Shown: one piece after another, positions 55,325-64,000 of the stretch
Numbering within the stretch: the stretch's first letter is position 1
Layout: the number at the start of each line of letters is the position of its first letter
DNA from: Ligula intestinalis
Taxonomy: Eukaryota > Platyhelminthes > Cestoda > Diphyllobothriidea > Diphyllobothriidae
Direction of reading: 5' to 3'
DNA length: 64,000 nucleotides
NCBI GenBank assembly: GCA_036362985.1
Contig: JAYGXS010000001.1
Coordinates: forward strand, 19,385,604 to 19,449,603
Program-made: the position numbers and the translations under genes
Notes under the pieces: model-generated
What the model saw: the letters and a program-made list of their open reading frames with translations, nothing else
Told to the model about the DNA's origin: nothing
Databases searched by the model: none

Positions 55325-55580
55325 GAGTCCGGTCTGGCCAATCACATTCAAGGCTGATTCATACAGGAACTCAATATCACGACTGCCGTACTTTCACGCT
55401 TCGAACGCCCCTCTCACGGGTGATTGTGCACGCGTCTGACTTCCAACTTTCACCAACCTATTCTCCAATATTTCTGTACAGAATACATTATTCCCCCCAC
55501 CGGGCGTCTCACTTCGTCACTTCTCCTACGGAACCGGGCCTGAAGGTCGCAGTGACTACTTAAACCACTGCGATAGACGC
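55325..55580 (+). mobile_element. Diverged LTR, 3' part
   Basis: CTGGCCAATCACATTCAAGG, TTTCTGTACAGAATACATTA and TCTCCTACGGAACCGGGCCT, with GAAGGTCGCAG, match the order in the other LTRs of the region. The 5' end is not identified. Confidence 0.5.
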
Positions 55581-58053
55581 AAAAAAGAGATAACCGCGAG
55601 TAGAATTAAAATATCCTCTCCCCACAATGTGAGCAGATTTTGAGCACCGGAAACTTTTAAAAGGGGGGGTGAAGGGCCACGGGGCAAAAGCTCCGCCTTT
55701 CATATGCGCACTACTGTAGGAATACCTGAAAGCGACCAATTCGTCGACTTTTCCGAGGAAATTCATTGTTCACGGCCCTCTCGTTGTGGCTCCTTCTGAA
55801 TCGGGTGTGCGCGCGTGCCGAGGGAGTTCCAAACGTCGCTGCCGCCGCCTGAGGCACAGAGACAGGAATTAGCAGTCAGACACACGTGCACGCAACTTGA
55901 GTCAGACAGACAGGCAGGAATTAGGGTCGCAGACCACGCGGCAACAGACAATAGTTTACCTGGCAGGCCATTTGAAGGCTGAAATCAGGGCGAGCCGTCC
56001 GTCCGGCAGGGAGCTGCTGAGTCATGGTCGTCGGACGACATAACAGGAATGCCAATTGGCACAGTGGAGGAGGAGGAGGCTGTAATTACGAACGAAAGAA
56101 CGAACATTTGGTGATGATGGGCAGCGTAAAGGCACGCATCGGACAGCGAGGGGGGGGGGGCGTCCGCAGACTTTTTTCGTCTAGGCTGTCCGATAAGTGC
56201 ATATAAGTAACACGACAAGGTACACTGGCGTATTGATTACAGGCAGTCGGCTTTGTGCGAGCCCAGACAACCAGAAGGGAAGAGATTAGCTGGATGGTAG
56301 GCATATACGATTTATTTATTTGGACTTTTAAACAGTGAACATAGCGGCATAACTAATACCGAGATAAGAAATACATAAATCGGCTGTAGAATTCCCTGTA
56401 GGATAACGGATACCAACGAAGATTCGCCGAAAGGAACCGATTGCGCCGAAAGAATCGAACTGAGGCAATCAACTGGTCATATGAACATAACGTCAAAATT
56501 AATGATAGGAGTCACGCAAGGCCTGATTCAGCATTTCACTGCAAGGTAACGCCCTGGAGGCCTTAATTCCTCACAGGAGAAGTCTGATAACTTAATCGTA
56601 CATGGAGACGATATGGAAACGACGTCAGAGTAATCAGCCAAAATCTACACAACCATCAACTGGCGGTGCGGATTTGAATTTCAAAACCAATCACAGATAT
56701 CTAAACCGCCTACTCAACTTGAAGGGCACATCAACCATTCGTTCGCTGTAACATGCGTGAGATGCCCACTTTCGCAACGCCGAATATGTGTCATTGATGG
56801 GCTGCAGACTTGTAAAAAATCTGTTCTCTAATCCTCCCAGCTGCTCCTTCTATTCGGCACCAGCTATTTGTAGCTAAGGTCTGCCCGTGGCTTACGCCTC
56901 TGCAGCAGGGTCAGAACAGAATTATAGAGGTACAGGAGTCGTAGACGCCCAACATGCGCGTAAGGAGGGGCACATTTGGGAGCACCTGCCAAGAGCAAGA
57001 CATGTAGCACTGATTATGCAGCATATTTGGCTTCGAAGTCACATGAGAGTGACATCCTTCGACCTGCTCTGAATGCAGGCGGGAAGACGGGGGTTCCGTT
57101 TTTACACGATTCTTGATTGCTCTTTGTTATGCAGTTTCCTACAAGAGGTCTAAACTAGCGCATCGCAGTCATTAGGAAACTTCCGTACTTTGCCGAGTAT
57201 TCCAGGCGAATCAATGAACCAAAATTCCAGACGCCGAGAGATTGAGCCGTGAATTAATTCATAGGGACTGGCTCATGAAGAAATTGAACCCATAGTAAAC
57301 CTCGTGGTCTGTTGAGGTACGATGGTCGATAACTTATGCATACTTATGTACGTTAAATACCACAATTGACAGCGCAGGTATTAGCCAAAAGCCCAGATGA
57401 GCGTTTTGCCGATATTCTATTACTGCCTGACATAGATGCAGGGAATGTCTTCCAGTTTATACGAAATAGATGCAAGGGTTAGGCTCACCAGTGGGTTTAC
57501 AGAGTTTACCATACGTTTTCTGGCGGATAGTCCAGTTTTAAAACTGCGGCTTATTACACCAAGTTAGAGCTTAACGTTTGCCAAAATTTAAAAAAAACGT
57601 GGCTTTAATGTTTCCAAGTCAGAAGGCAGAGAAGACAGATGGACAGCAACGAGTTTACACGAAGCACTTCAAGCGTTCTCATAGAGCAAGTTTCAGCTGA
57701 AGTGCATCCGTTTGAGATTCGCCTGTCAGTGGTCAATCAGTAAAGGAAGAAATATTGATTGGTTTCACGGCATTGACGAATGTTGAGCGCATGTAGTGCC
57801 TGACAGGCGAGCCGAGGAAGTAGTTGTGCTGACGGCCGTGAGAGCGCGTAGCTACAGATCTCCCTACTGCCAGCTGGGTTATGGCTGACTGATTACGGCA
57901 AGCAACTCGGAACTTCCGAGGAACGTGTTCTCTGCATTTATCAGTACGACATTTTGAGGCGTTGTCTAAATAAACGTTACCACTTTGGGAATTATTTGTA
58001 TAATTACTACTGACATTGGATAAGTGAAGTAAGTTGCATTCCGAGATTATATG
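55581..58053. other. Mostly unannotated
   Basis: Short poly-G runs at 55662-55668 and 56151-56160. A 127-codon - frame (57733-58116) runs into the next inverted repeat and has no domain I recognise. Nothing else is supported. Confidence 0.35.
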
Positions 58054-58312
58054 ATGAAAAGAAAGAAGATCTTTGGAAAATCGAGTTGTACTCGTGAATT
58101 TTCGAACAAGTATCACCTGTTCATCGTCAGACTAATTTAAAAGTGAGGGCTGGAAATGTCACAATAGAGGTTTTGGAGGCAGAGGTTACAACGGACGGGG
58201 GAGGGAAGGGGGGATTGGGGGAAGGGTTATGGTGACGTGACGACGAACACGTGATACTTGTTCTAAAATTCACGAGTACAACTCGATTTTCCGAAGATCT
58301 TCTTTCTTTTCA
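58054..58312. repeat. Inverted repeat, 63-bp arms
   Basis: 58054-58116 and 58250-58312 are reverse complements with only a few mismatches (AATCGAGTTGTACTCGTGAA and its complement lie in the arms). The 133-bp centre includes a G-rich run. The left arm is followed by TGTTCATCGTCAGACTAA, which resembles the end of a PLE, but that link is a guess. Confidence 0.75.
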
Positions 58313-58619
58313 CTACTGAAATTCTTTAAGTAGACACGCTGACTCGTGTAAATTACCTGAAAACTATCCACGCTGGCTATAGGTCACCTGTCGTGCGCAT
58401 GCGGTGTTCACACATCAAAAAGCGGACACTTACGTCCTACTCTATATAATATCTTTTCTGTCCTCAGTTAGCAACTGGTCCCATTATAAACTGATTTTTA
58501 CGCCTCTTTGACTTAAATTTGCGAAAACGCCCATTGAAAAATTGAGAAGATGAATTGGTGAACATACGTTGGCATGCTGGCATCTGTTAGACTCTGACCA
58601 TCACGTGGATGCAAAATAG

Positions 58620-58987
58620 GCCTTCCGAGTGATCTACAGGGTACCCTCTACCTACTCAAAACTTCTTGCACAGCGTCTGTTGGCTGCGGCAAAAATGGCC
58701 GCCATCAGGCTACGCCGACCGGTCTTGTGCGCCCAAAAGAATTTCGTCGCAGCGCCACAGTTACCATGGTCAAAAGCTGCTAATCCAACAGCCAGCAGCT
58801 TAGCACCTCAACCGACTACCAGTTTCCCCTAACGCTGATCATATTTTGACCCCGTTCCGCCCCCTCCCCCATTCCCCCTGCCCTGACAACCGTTCTATTT
58901 GTTCTACCAACCCGCATAACCTATTTACTCAAGTACCATATAAATGTAAAGGCCTGATGAGAATTATCGAAAACAAACGTATGTTCT
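58620..58987 (+). pseudogene. PLE C-terminus and 3' region, + strand arm
   Basis: The frame reads VPSTYSKLLAQRLLAAAK, then AAIRLRRPVLCAQKNFVA and LPWSK, the very C-terminal block of a PLE subgroup, followed by Pro/Ser-rich 3' sequence. 58670-58987 is the inverse of 59186-59520. The frame seems open to a stop at about 58830, but the endonuclease domain is missing. Confidence 0.72.
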
Positions 58988-59185
58988 AAACTCCTCTTCG
59001 TTTTAAATTTGCGAAACTTCAGATTGAACATTTCAGAAGATAAATTGGAGAACATACGCGAGTTCAAATCTCGGTGTGGCAGCAATTTTAGCGGCCACAT
59101 TGGGATTTGGTATCACTAGCCGATGACGCCTAATAAGGCAGAAAAGGCCTTCCTAGTGCCCCATGTCTTTGCTGGTAATGTCCCT
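58988..59185 (+). other. Spacer of PLE inverted pair with decayed SINE
   Basis: GAGTTCAAATCTCGGTGTGG (box-B-like) and GATGACGCCTAATAAGGCAG then GGCCTTCCTAGTG resemble family A. GAACATACG also occurs near 58560, so the surroundings are duplicated. Confidence 0.45.
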
Positions 59186-59800
59186 CAACATACGTTTGTT
59201 TTTGATAAATTCTCGTCAGGCCTTTACATTTATATGGTAATAAAGTAAATAAACGATGCGGGTTGGTAGAAAAATTAGTGCGGTTTTCAGGGTTGATGGA
59301 GGTGGGGAGGGGGGGGGTGGAGGGGGTAGAATCGGGGTCCAAAATCTGATCAGCGTTAGGGGGGACTGGTAGTCGAGCGAGGTGATCAGCTGCTGGCTGT
59401 TGGATTAGCGGATTTTGGCCATGGTAACTGCGGCGTCGCGACGAAGTCCTTTTAGGCACAGAGGACCGGTCGGCGAAGCCTGATGGCGGCCGCTTCTGCC
59501 GTAGTCAAAAGACGCTGTCCAAATAAATTTTGAACAGCTTGAAGGCACCTTTTAGATCACTCAGAAGGCCTCTTTGGCATCCGTGCGATGTTCTGAGTCT
59601 ACCACGTGCGCTGGAATGTAACTGTTTATACCCTTCAGTTTGCCCTACCTCAACCATGCTGGAATGTATTCTCGTACTCTTTCGGACATACGCCGGCTCG
59701 TGCGACCAATACATCCTGCCCCACAGGAACAGGTAAATGGCCTTCCCTTCCTTATTATAAGCTGTCCACAACAGTGAAACACTTTCGCTTGTTACTCCCT
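59186..59800 (-). pseudogene. PLE GIY-YIG endonuclease and C-terminus, - strand arm
   Basis: The - strand reads KGRPFTCSCGAGCIGRTSRR, then MSERVREYIPAWL and a TAG, then AHVVDSEHRTDAKEAF with two more stops. CIGRTSRR stands where PLE endonucleases have YIGRT..R. After this come the C-terminal blocks (LCLKGLRRD and similar) in shifted frames and the 3' region shared with the + strand arm. Several stops make it inactive. It may belong with the reverse-transcriptase piece at 62340-62720, since orientation and order agree, but 2.5 kb of other sequence lies between. Confidence 0.75.
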
Positions 59801-61081
59801 TAAAAAGAAACAAAATTTAATATTGAGGCGTTGCTCCTTTAAGATTGTCATCACAAAATCACCGAGAGGGTTCGGAGGGAGTTAATAAAACAATCCCTCT
59901 GACCACGGCGATTGATTCTTGTGAAGTTTACTTGGCCAGCTGAGCAGAAAGAGTGTCTAGAAAACGTACCTAATTTGAGAAAGCAGTACTAAAAACGCAT
60001 GAGGGAAGAGTGAGAGTGTGGTTGATGCTGCGGGTAGTTGACTAACACTCGGGCTCAAGCCATTGCACCAGCCTGTTTGGAGTATAACTTGGGCATCGTC
60101 AAAATTGATGGCCAAACTGTTGTGTGCAAAACCGGGAGTTAATGGTTGCTCACAAACCAGACTGGGCGTTCGACCGACACAAAGGCTTATCAAGTGACTT
60201 TAAAACGCTACATCACTCGTGATCACCTGCCGGTATCTGCTGGTCGGCGCCATCCGTACATCACACCCTACCTAATTGGTTGACGAAGTAAAATGTGTGT
60301 TAACGATTCTGTTTGTCGTTCTGATGCCAAGGATACGTATTCTATTAAAACAAGAAGTGAAACTTCAATGCACGTAACAGTAGGCTAACCAAACTACCAG
60401 AGTTTTGGGTCCCTGAGCTCCCAAACCTAAGCGGACTTAGGGAGAATACAGAAAGTCAGTCGATAAAATGTATAAGCCAAAACGGCGAAATCACACTAAA
60501 AAACGCTGGGAAATTCTAATGTAGTACGGAAACCGTGGTAAACGTGGGTTCTACTGATGAGACCTAACAAGAATACGTAGAGGAACCGAGGAAAACGGCT
60601 TAAAAAGAATGATTCCGACATTTTAAAATCTGGTTTGTTTAAATAAGCACGCAAACGTCAGGTAGGTCTCATCGGGTTCAACAAGAAGGAAACGTCAGCC
60701 AATGACAGAAGGCTGTAGAGATGTAGTCACCATTTCCCCAAACTATGATGAGTAACCCTCATTTTCTAACACGAGACCAGCTACCCGCCGACATCACACG
60801 AGGCAGTCACCTTTGAACTGTAATCCGGTTGGCTGTACAAATTGCCACTGCTCACAATTTGCGGCTTCGGCTACCTATTGGCTAATCTCTTGTGTTATTC
60901 TACCCGTCATTTTCATAATTTTTCGTTTCTATTGGTCTATTTCTTAAACCTACCTACGTCGTCTGGAGCCCCTATAATTGCCGAGGACCTATGACATCCA
61001 TCATCTTGGCCTGCAGAAGGCTCCTCTGACGCCTCCTCGGGTCATCGCCGCTCTCGCGAACGGGCTATCGACGGTCATCCT
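59801..61081. other. No recognisable feature
   Basis: AT-rich, no shared repeat seen. Confidence 0.35.
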
Positions 61082-61622
61082 CGGGTGCCGATAAAGAGCC
61101 TCCCAGTGAACTTGTCTCCCGGGAACTCCAACCCGCCTTCCCTGTGGCAGTAGATAATGCCTTAGAAGCTTGACAGTCTGACGATATTTGACTACGTATC
61201 TGTGAGGACCGAAAGAAGGTCTTCCCAGAGGCGGTCGACGGAGGGACTCGTCCAGCCGCCATATTTGACCGCCTTGATAACGGGGTGCATAGCTTGGCCA
61301 GGACAGTCAACCTCGCGGCACCAATCATCGCCGCGACAATCCTTGAGCATCTGCGGTTGGAGATTGGTGGCCCTTCAATGCCCTGGGTCATTCGTGCAGC
61401 CCCGAAGGACCGACAGCGACACGCGGGAAGCCTGTCGTCAACTTCCAACGGCAGACATACCCTAATGACTCATTTTTGAACTGAAAGCCAGGATGCTGGA
61501 GAACTTCCTTGATGTCATATCCCTCCCGGATTTGGATGCCAGTATCAGGGTGGCCCTTGACATCACCAGGCGCGAAGGGGCTATCCATATGTCCTACCTC
61601 TTTGATCAGGAGTCTCTCCCTT
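61082..61622 (+). pseudogene. Unidentified degraded coding remnant
   Basis: Read on the + strand, frame segments have strongly protein-like composition: ADKEPPSELVSRELQPAFPV, LRICEDRKKVFPEAVDGG, IFDRLDNGVHSLARTVNLAA, then, after a short shift near 61470, LKARMLENFLDVISLPDLDA and SIRVALDITRREGAIHMSYL. Three in-frame stops and a frame change interrupt it. I do not recognise the family. Its position among PLE pieces suggests a transposon protein such as an ORF1, but a host pseudogene is possible. The 144-codon - frame over it is a shadow. Confidence 0.4.
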
Positions 61623-62339
61623 GACGACCTTCGTCTTCGTTGAACACCTGCCACCACACAGGGTCCCTCGGTCGACGGCTTCGCCATAGGATACTGATAG
61701 AGTCGAAACCCAAACAGACCCATGACAATGAGGTCACCCACAGGCAACTCCTTGACGCAGAAACTGCGTCTAGCAGCGTGGTAGCAAGAGCCGCCTCCTG
61801 TATCCTCGCGGGGTTCATACAATTACCGCAGGTGATGACAAGCTGACCGGTAAGTGTATATTCCCGTGTGCCGTGCTTATTGCAAACATTAATTCCACGC
61901 TTCCATACCCTACTGTAAATGCAGTTATAGGAAATACTAAGTTGATTCAGGAGCAGGCTGTCCCCTACTTAGATAGAACGTTTTCCATCAACTCCCAACT
62001 GGCGTGAAATATTGCATTAAGCCTAAAAATAGCCCGAAAAGGGCAAAGACCTATATCTTTTGACACAAAAGCATGAGAGCAAGGAAGATAGAAATATGTT
62101 CTGTTTTGAAGGCGATATCCAAAATTTTCAGCAACACCATTCAGTCAGTCAAAGGGATAAATTAACAAAATATTCAAAAATCTAGAGGATCACATGAAAT
62201 CCACATCTATTATGGCAAGTTATCTCAGTTTCTATCTTTCCGTTTACTTACACACAAGGCAGTGTGCTAGAAATGGGAGTGTAAAAGTAAAATTGTAGGT
62301 AAAGTACGTGCAACGTTACAGGCAAATTCGTAAAGTGAA
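61623..62339. other. No recognisable feature
   Basis: Nothing seen. Confidence 0.35.
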
Positions 62340-62720
62340 TGGGGGAGGGGGTTGGGTTTAGAAACTAGCGGCTATTCAAGCAGCTACCGTCAGCTCTACG
62401 ACTAAGGAGGAAGTCCAGGAAATGGAGCGAACCTGCTGTTTCCATCTCCAACGTAAATTTTATGGATGTTGTGTTAGGTTTAGTGCGTGATTGAGTGCAT
62501 CTCTAATAGTTTCGGTTGTAACGATCACGAAAATATCGTCAACGTAGCAACCGCAGCGTTTTAACTTGTGGACCTGTTCGCTTAGTTGAAATTTCTCCAG
62601 CTTGCTCATGAATATGTCAGCTGGGGGAGGTCCCAGAGTCGAGCCCATGACAATGCCATCTATTTGTCTGTAAATTTGGCTGTCAAAAAGGAATTGCGCG
62701 TTAAATTCAGTTCAGTTTTA
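62340..62720 (-). pseudogene. Penelope-like reverse transcriptase fragment
   Basis: The - strand reads AQFLFDSQIYRQIDGIVMGS, then TLGPPPADIFMSKLEKFQLS, then RCGCYVDDIFVIVTTE with the catalytic YVDD. MGS.LGP..AD.FM..LE and YVDDIF are hallmark blocks of the PLE reverse transcriptase. After a stop at 62460 the frame shifts and continues KFTLEMETAGSLHFLDFLLS, the following RT block. The fragment has no N-terminal part and one frameshift, so it is dead. Confidence 0.88.
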
Positions 62721-63297
62721 TTAGGGAGATAAAGGTAAATGCCTTTGAACTCCCTCTTTGTACATAGCTATGATTTAGAACATGTGGCATTGCCAGTAAT
62801 GGAACTGCGGTAGGGGGGCAGACAGTCAAAAAAAAACTGCTAAACATCTTTCATAAGTCTACTTTTGAATGCCATTTGTTGGATTTCAAGGAGAAATAAT
62901 GTCGGCTGGGGGGGGGGGGGGAAGGCGAAGGGTGTATGTAAATCAGATGTCCTGCTGCTGAAATTGTTTGGATCATGTGAAGAGGAGGCCATCGCGGTTG
63001 TTCAATATCCTAATTGTCACACGAGGAGAAGATTGCAGTGGTCACGAGAACATCACCAAGTGTCGGAGATGCGCCCATCATACGCCCATGCTGGGTACCG
63101 GGTCAGCCGACCAGATGACGAAACTCGCGACCAATCGTTATTCTAAACAAACATATTACTGAAAAGTAGTGAACAGTATGTTTTTTAAAAGGTAATTACT
63201 ACCAGAGAAGTCTGGTGGTAAATTTTACTTGCTGACCGGAGGTAATGTAATTAGTCTCGCATCCTTGCAGAGAATGTATTTTTCTATGCTGATCAAA
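62721..63297. other. No recognisable feature
   Basis: A poly-G run at 62908-62921; nothing else seen. Confidence 0.35.
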
Positions 63298-64000
63298 CTA
63301 CACCTTAAACGTGTCCACAGATAAGGACATGACAATACATGTAGCTAGAGCATTCCATGCCTGGAGTACCCTCTTAGAGAAGAATAATTTTCGTGTGTTC
63401 AATCTTGTCCCAGTCAAACGTAGTTTGAGCGGGCGTCCGCGCAATCTAGTAGTAGTGGCCAGCTTAAAGAAATCGTTGGATGCAAGGCAACAATTCTGAC
63501 CCCGCAGCATGCGAAATGCCTGTATTAGGTCACCGCGCAGCTGTCTGTAATCCAGATGAAATAAGTCAAGATTGGTCAGTCAGGTCTCATAAGGAAGGTA
63601 CGCTTGGCCTCGCACTAACTTAGTTGCCCATCGTTCTACCCTTTCGAGGGTTTTTGCCTTTGACTGTCCAAGGTTTCCAGGTTCGGATGGCAAATTCCAC
63701 TTGCGGTCACACAAACGTGCCGAAGACCTTGCCAAAGACAACTTCATCAAATTCAGCAAAAGCGCGCTTCATTAGATACAAGCTCAACATTGCGAAGTCG
63801 GCCACCTTCAGGCAGCGGAGTGATGGCTTAAGTGAGGGAGTGAACCACACCCCCAGATCCTTCTGGGTCTCTTCTTCTGGCAGCGGTGTGTGATTTAGGT
63901 TGTAAACCCTCCGATACGAAGAGTTCGTACAACTGAGGCGTATAATGTTGCATTTGGACACGTTAACTTGGAGGAGCCACTCGTTTGACCATCGCTCGAG
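63298..64000 (-). pseudogene. Second CR1-type LINE, C-terminal part of ORF2
   Basis: The - strand reads, from the window edge, VSKCNIIRLS, ETQKDLGVWFTPSLKPS and LYLMKRAFAEFDE, then after a frame change KTLERVERWATKLVRGQAYL, PYET-stop-LTNLDLFHLDYRQL, RGDLIQAFRML and FFSKRVLQAWNALA. These are the post-RT blocks of CR1/L2-type ORF2 proteins. One in-frame TGA (probably from an Arg CGA) and a frameshift near 63705 make it non-functional. It differs clearly from the LINE at 6.5-10.8 kb and continues beyond the window. Confidence 0.85.

Noticed and set aside
54220..55563. Overlapping 100-155-codon frames as genes
   Set aside because: Frames on both strands overlap, show no domains and run into LTR and PLE remnants.
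57733..58116. 127-codon - strand frame as a gene
   Set aside because: Its first ~20 codons lie in the left arm of the 63-bp-arm inverted repeat, and the remainder has no recognisable family.
1..64000. CRISPR array or bacterial operon
   Set aside because: No regularly spaced identical repeats; tandem arrays here have adjacent units without spacers, and the gene structure is eukaryotic.

Overview
This is a metazoan, intron-rich and very repeat-rich window. There is no bacterial-type gene layout. The only host gene I can support is a Van Gogh/Strabismus (VANGL) planar-cell-polarity gene on the + strand. Two phase-matched 3' exons are visible (16560-17001 and 45304-45977), separated by an intron of about 28.3 kb; the 5' exons with the membrane segments are not recognised and probably lie upstream of the window. 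The mix of many Penelope-like (PLE) fragments, CR1-type LINEs, short LTR elements and tRNA-derived SINEs, together with a divergent VANGL and a giant intron, fits a large-genome flatworm, perhaps a diphyllobothriid tapeworm. That taxonomic guess is inference only.

Layout. 1-6 kb: a Tc1/mariner-like remnant, a SINE, a 440-bp foldback and a 186-bp TA-flanked MITE. 6.1-10.8 kb (- strand): a CR1-type LINE with an uninterrupted endonuclease/reverse-transcriptase ORF and an overlapping ORF1 that carries an internal duplication. 11.5-11.9 kb: an imperfect tandem array. 16.1-16.4 kb: a C-rich microsatellite containing a 100-N gap, next to VANGL exon A. 17.0-45.3 kb: the VANGL intron, filled with PLE 3'-end fragments, SINEs, a solo LTR, two other dispersed families, simple repeats and a second 100-N gap. 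45.3-46.0 kb: the last VANGL exon. 47-56 kb: tRNA-SINEs, a hAT-type MITE with a perfect 8-bp target duplication, PLE pieces and a cluster of related LTRs including a complete 1.62-kb TRIM-like element. 58-64 kb: PLE endonuclease, C-terminal and reverse-transcriptase fragments, an unidentified degraded coding remnant, and the 3' end of a second CR1-type LINE running off the window.

The most informative signals are structural. Several insertions can be dated against each other: a palindromic PLE pair was split by a ~1-kb inverted-repeat element that itself contains a TA-MITE relative, and an old LTR was split by the TRIM. Target duplications are visible for two PLE copies (12 and 13 bp), two LTR insertions (5 bp each), the hAT MITE (8 bp) and the TA MITE (TA). 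One LTR insertion has a paralogous unoccupied site elsewhere in the window. I did not find a convincing new multi-gene system. The items most worth follow-up are the VANGL C-terminus, where the usual terminal PDZ ligand appears to be internal, and the compact PLE inserts.
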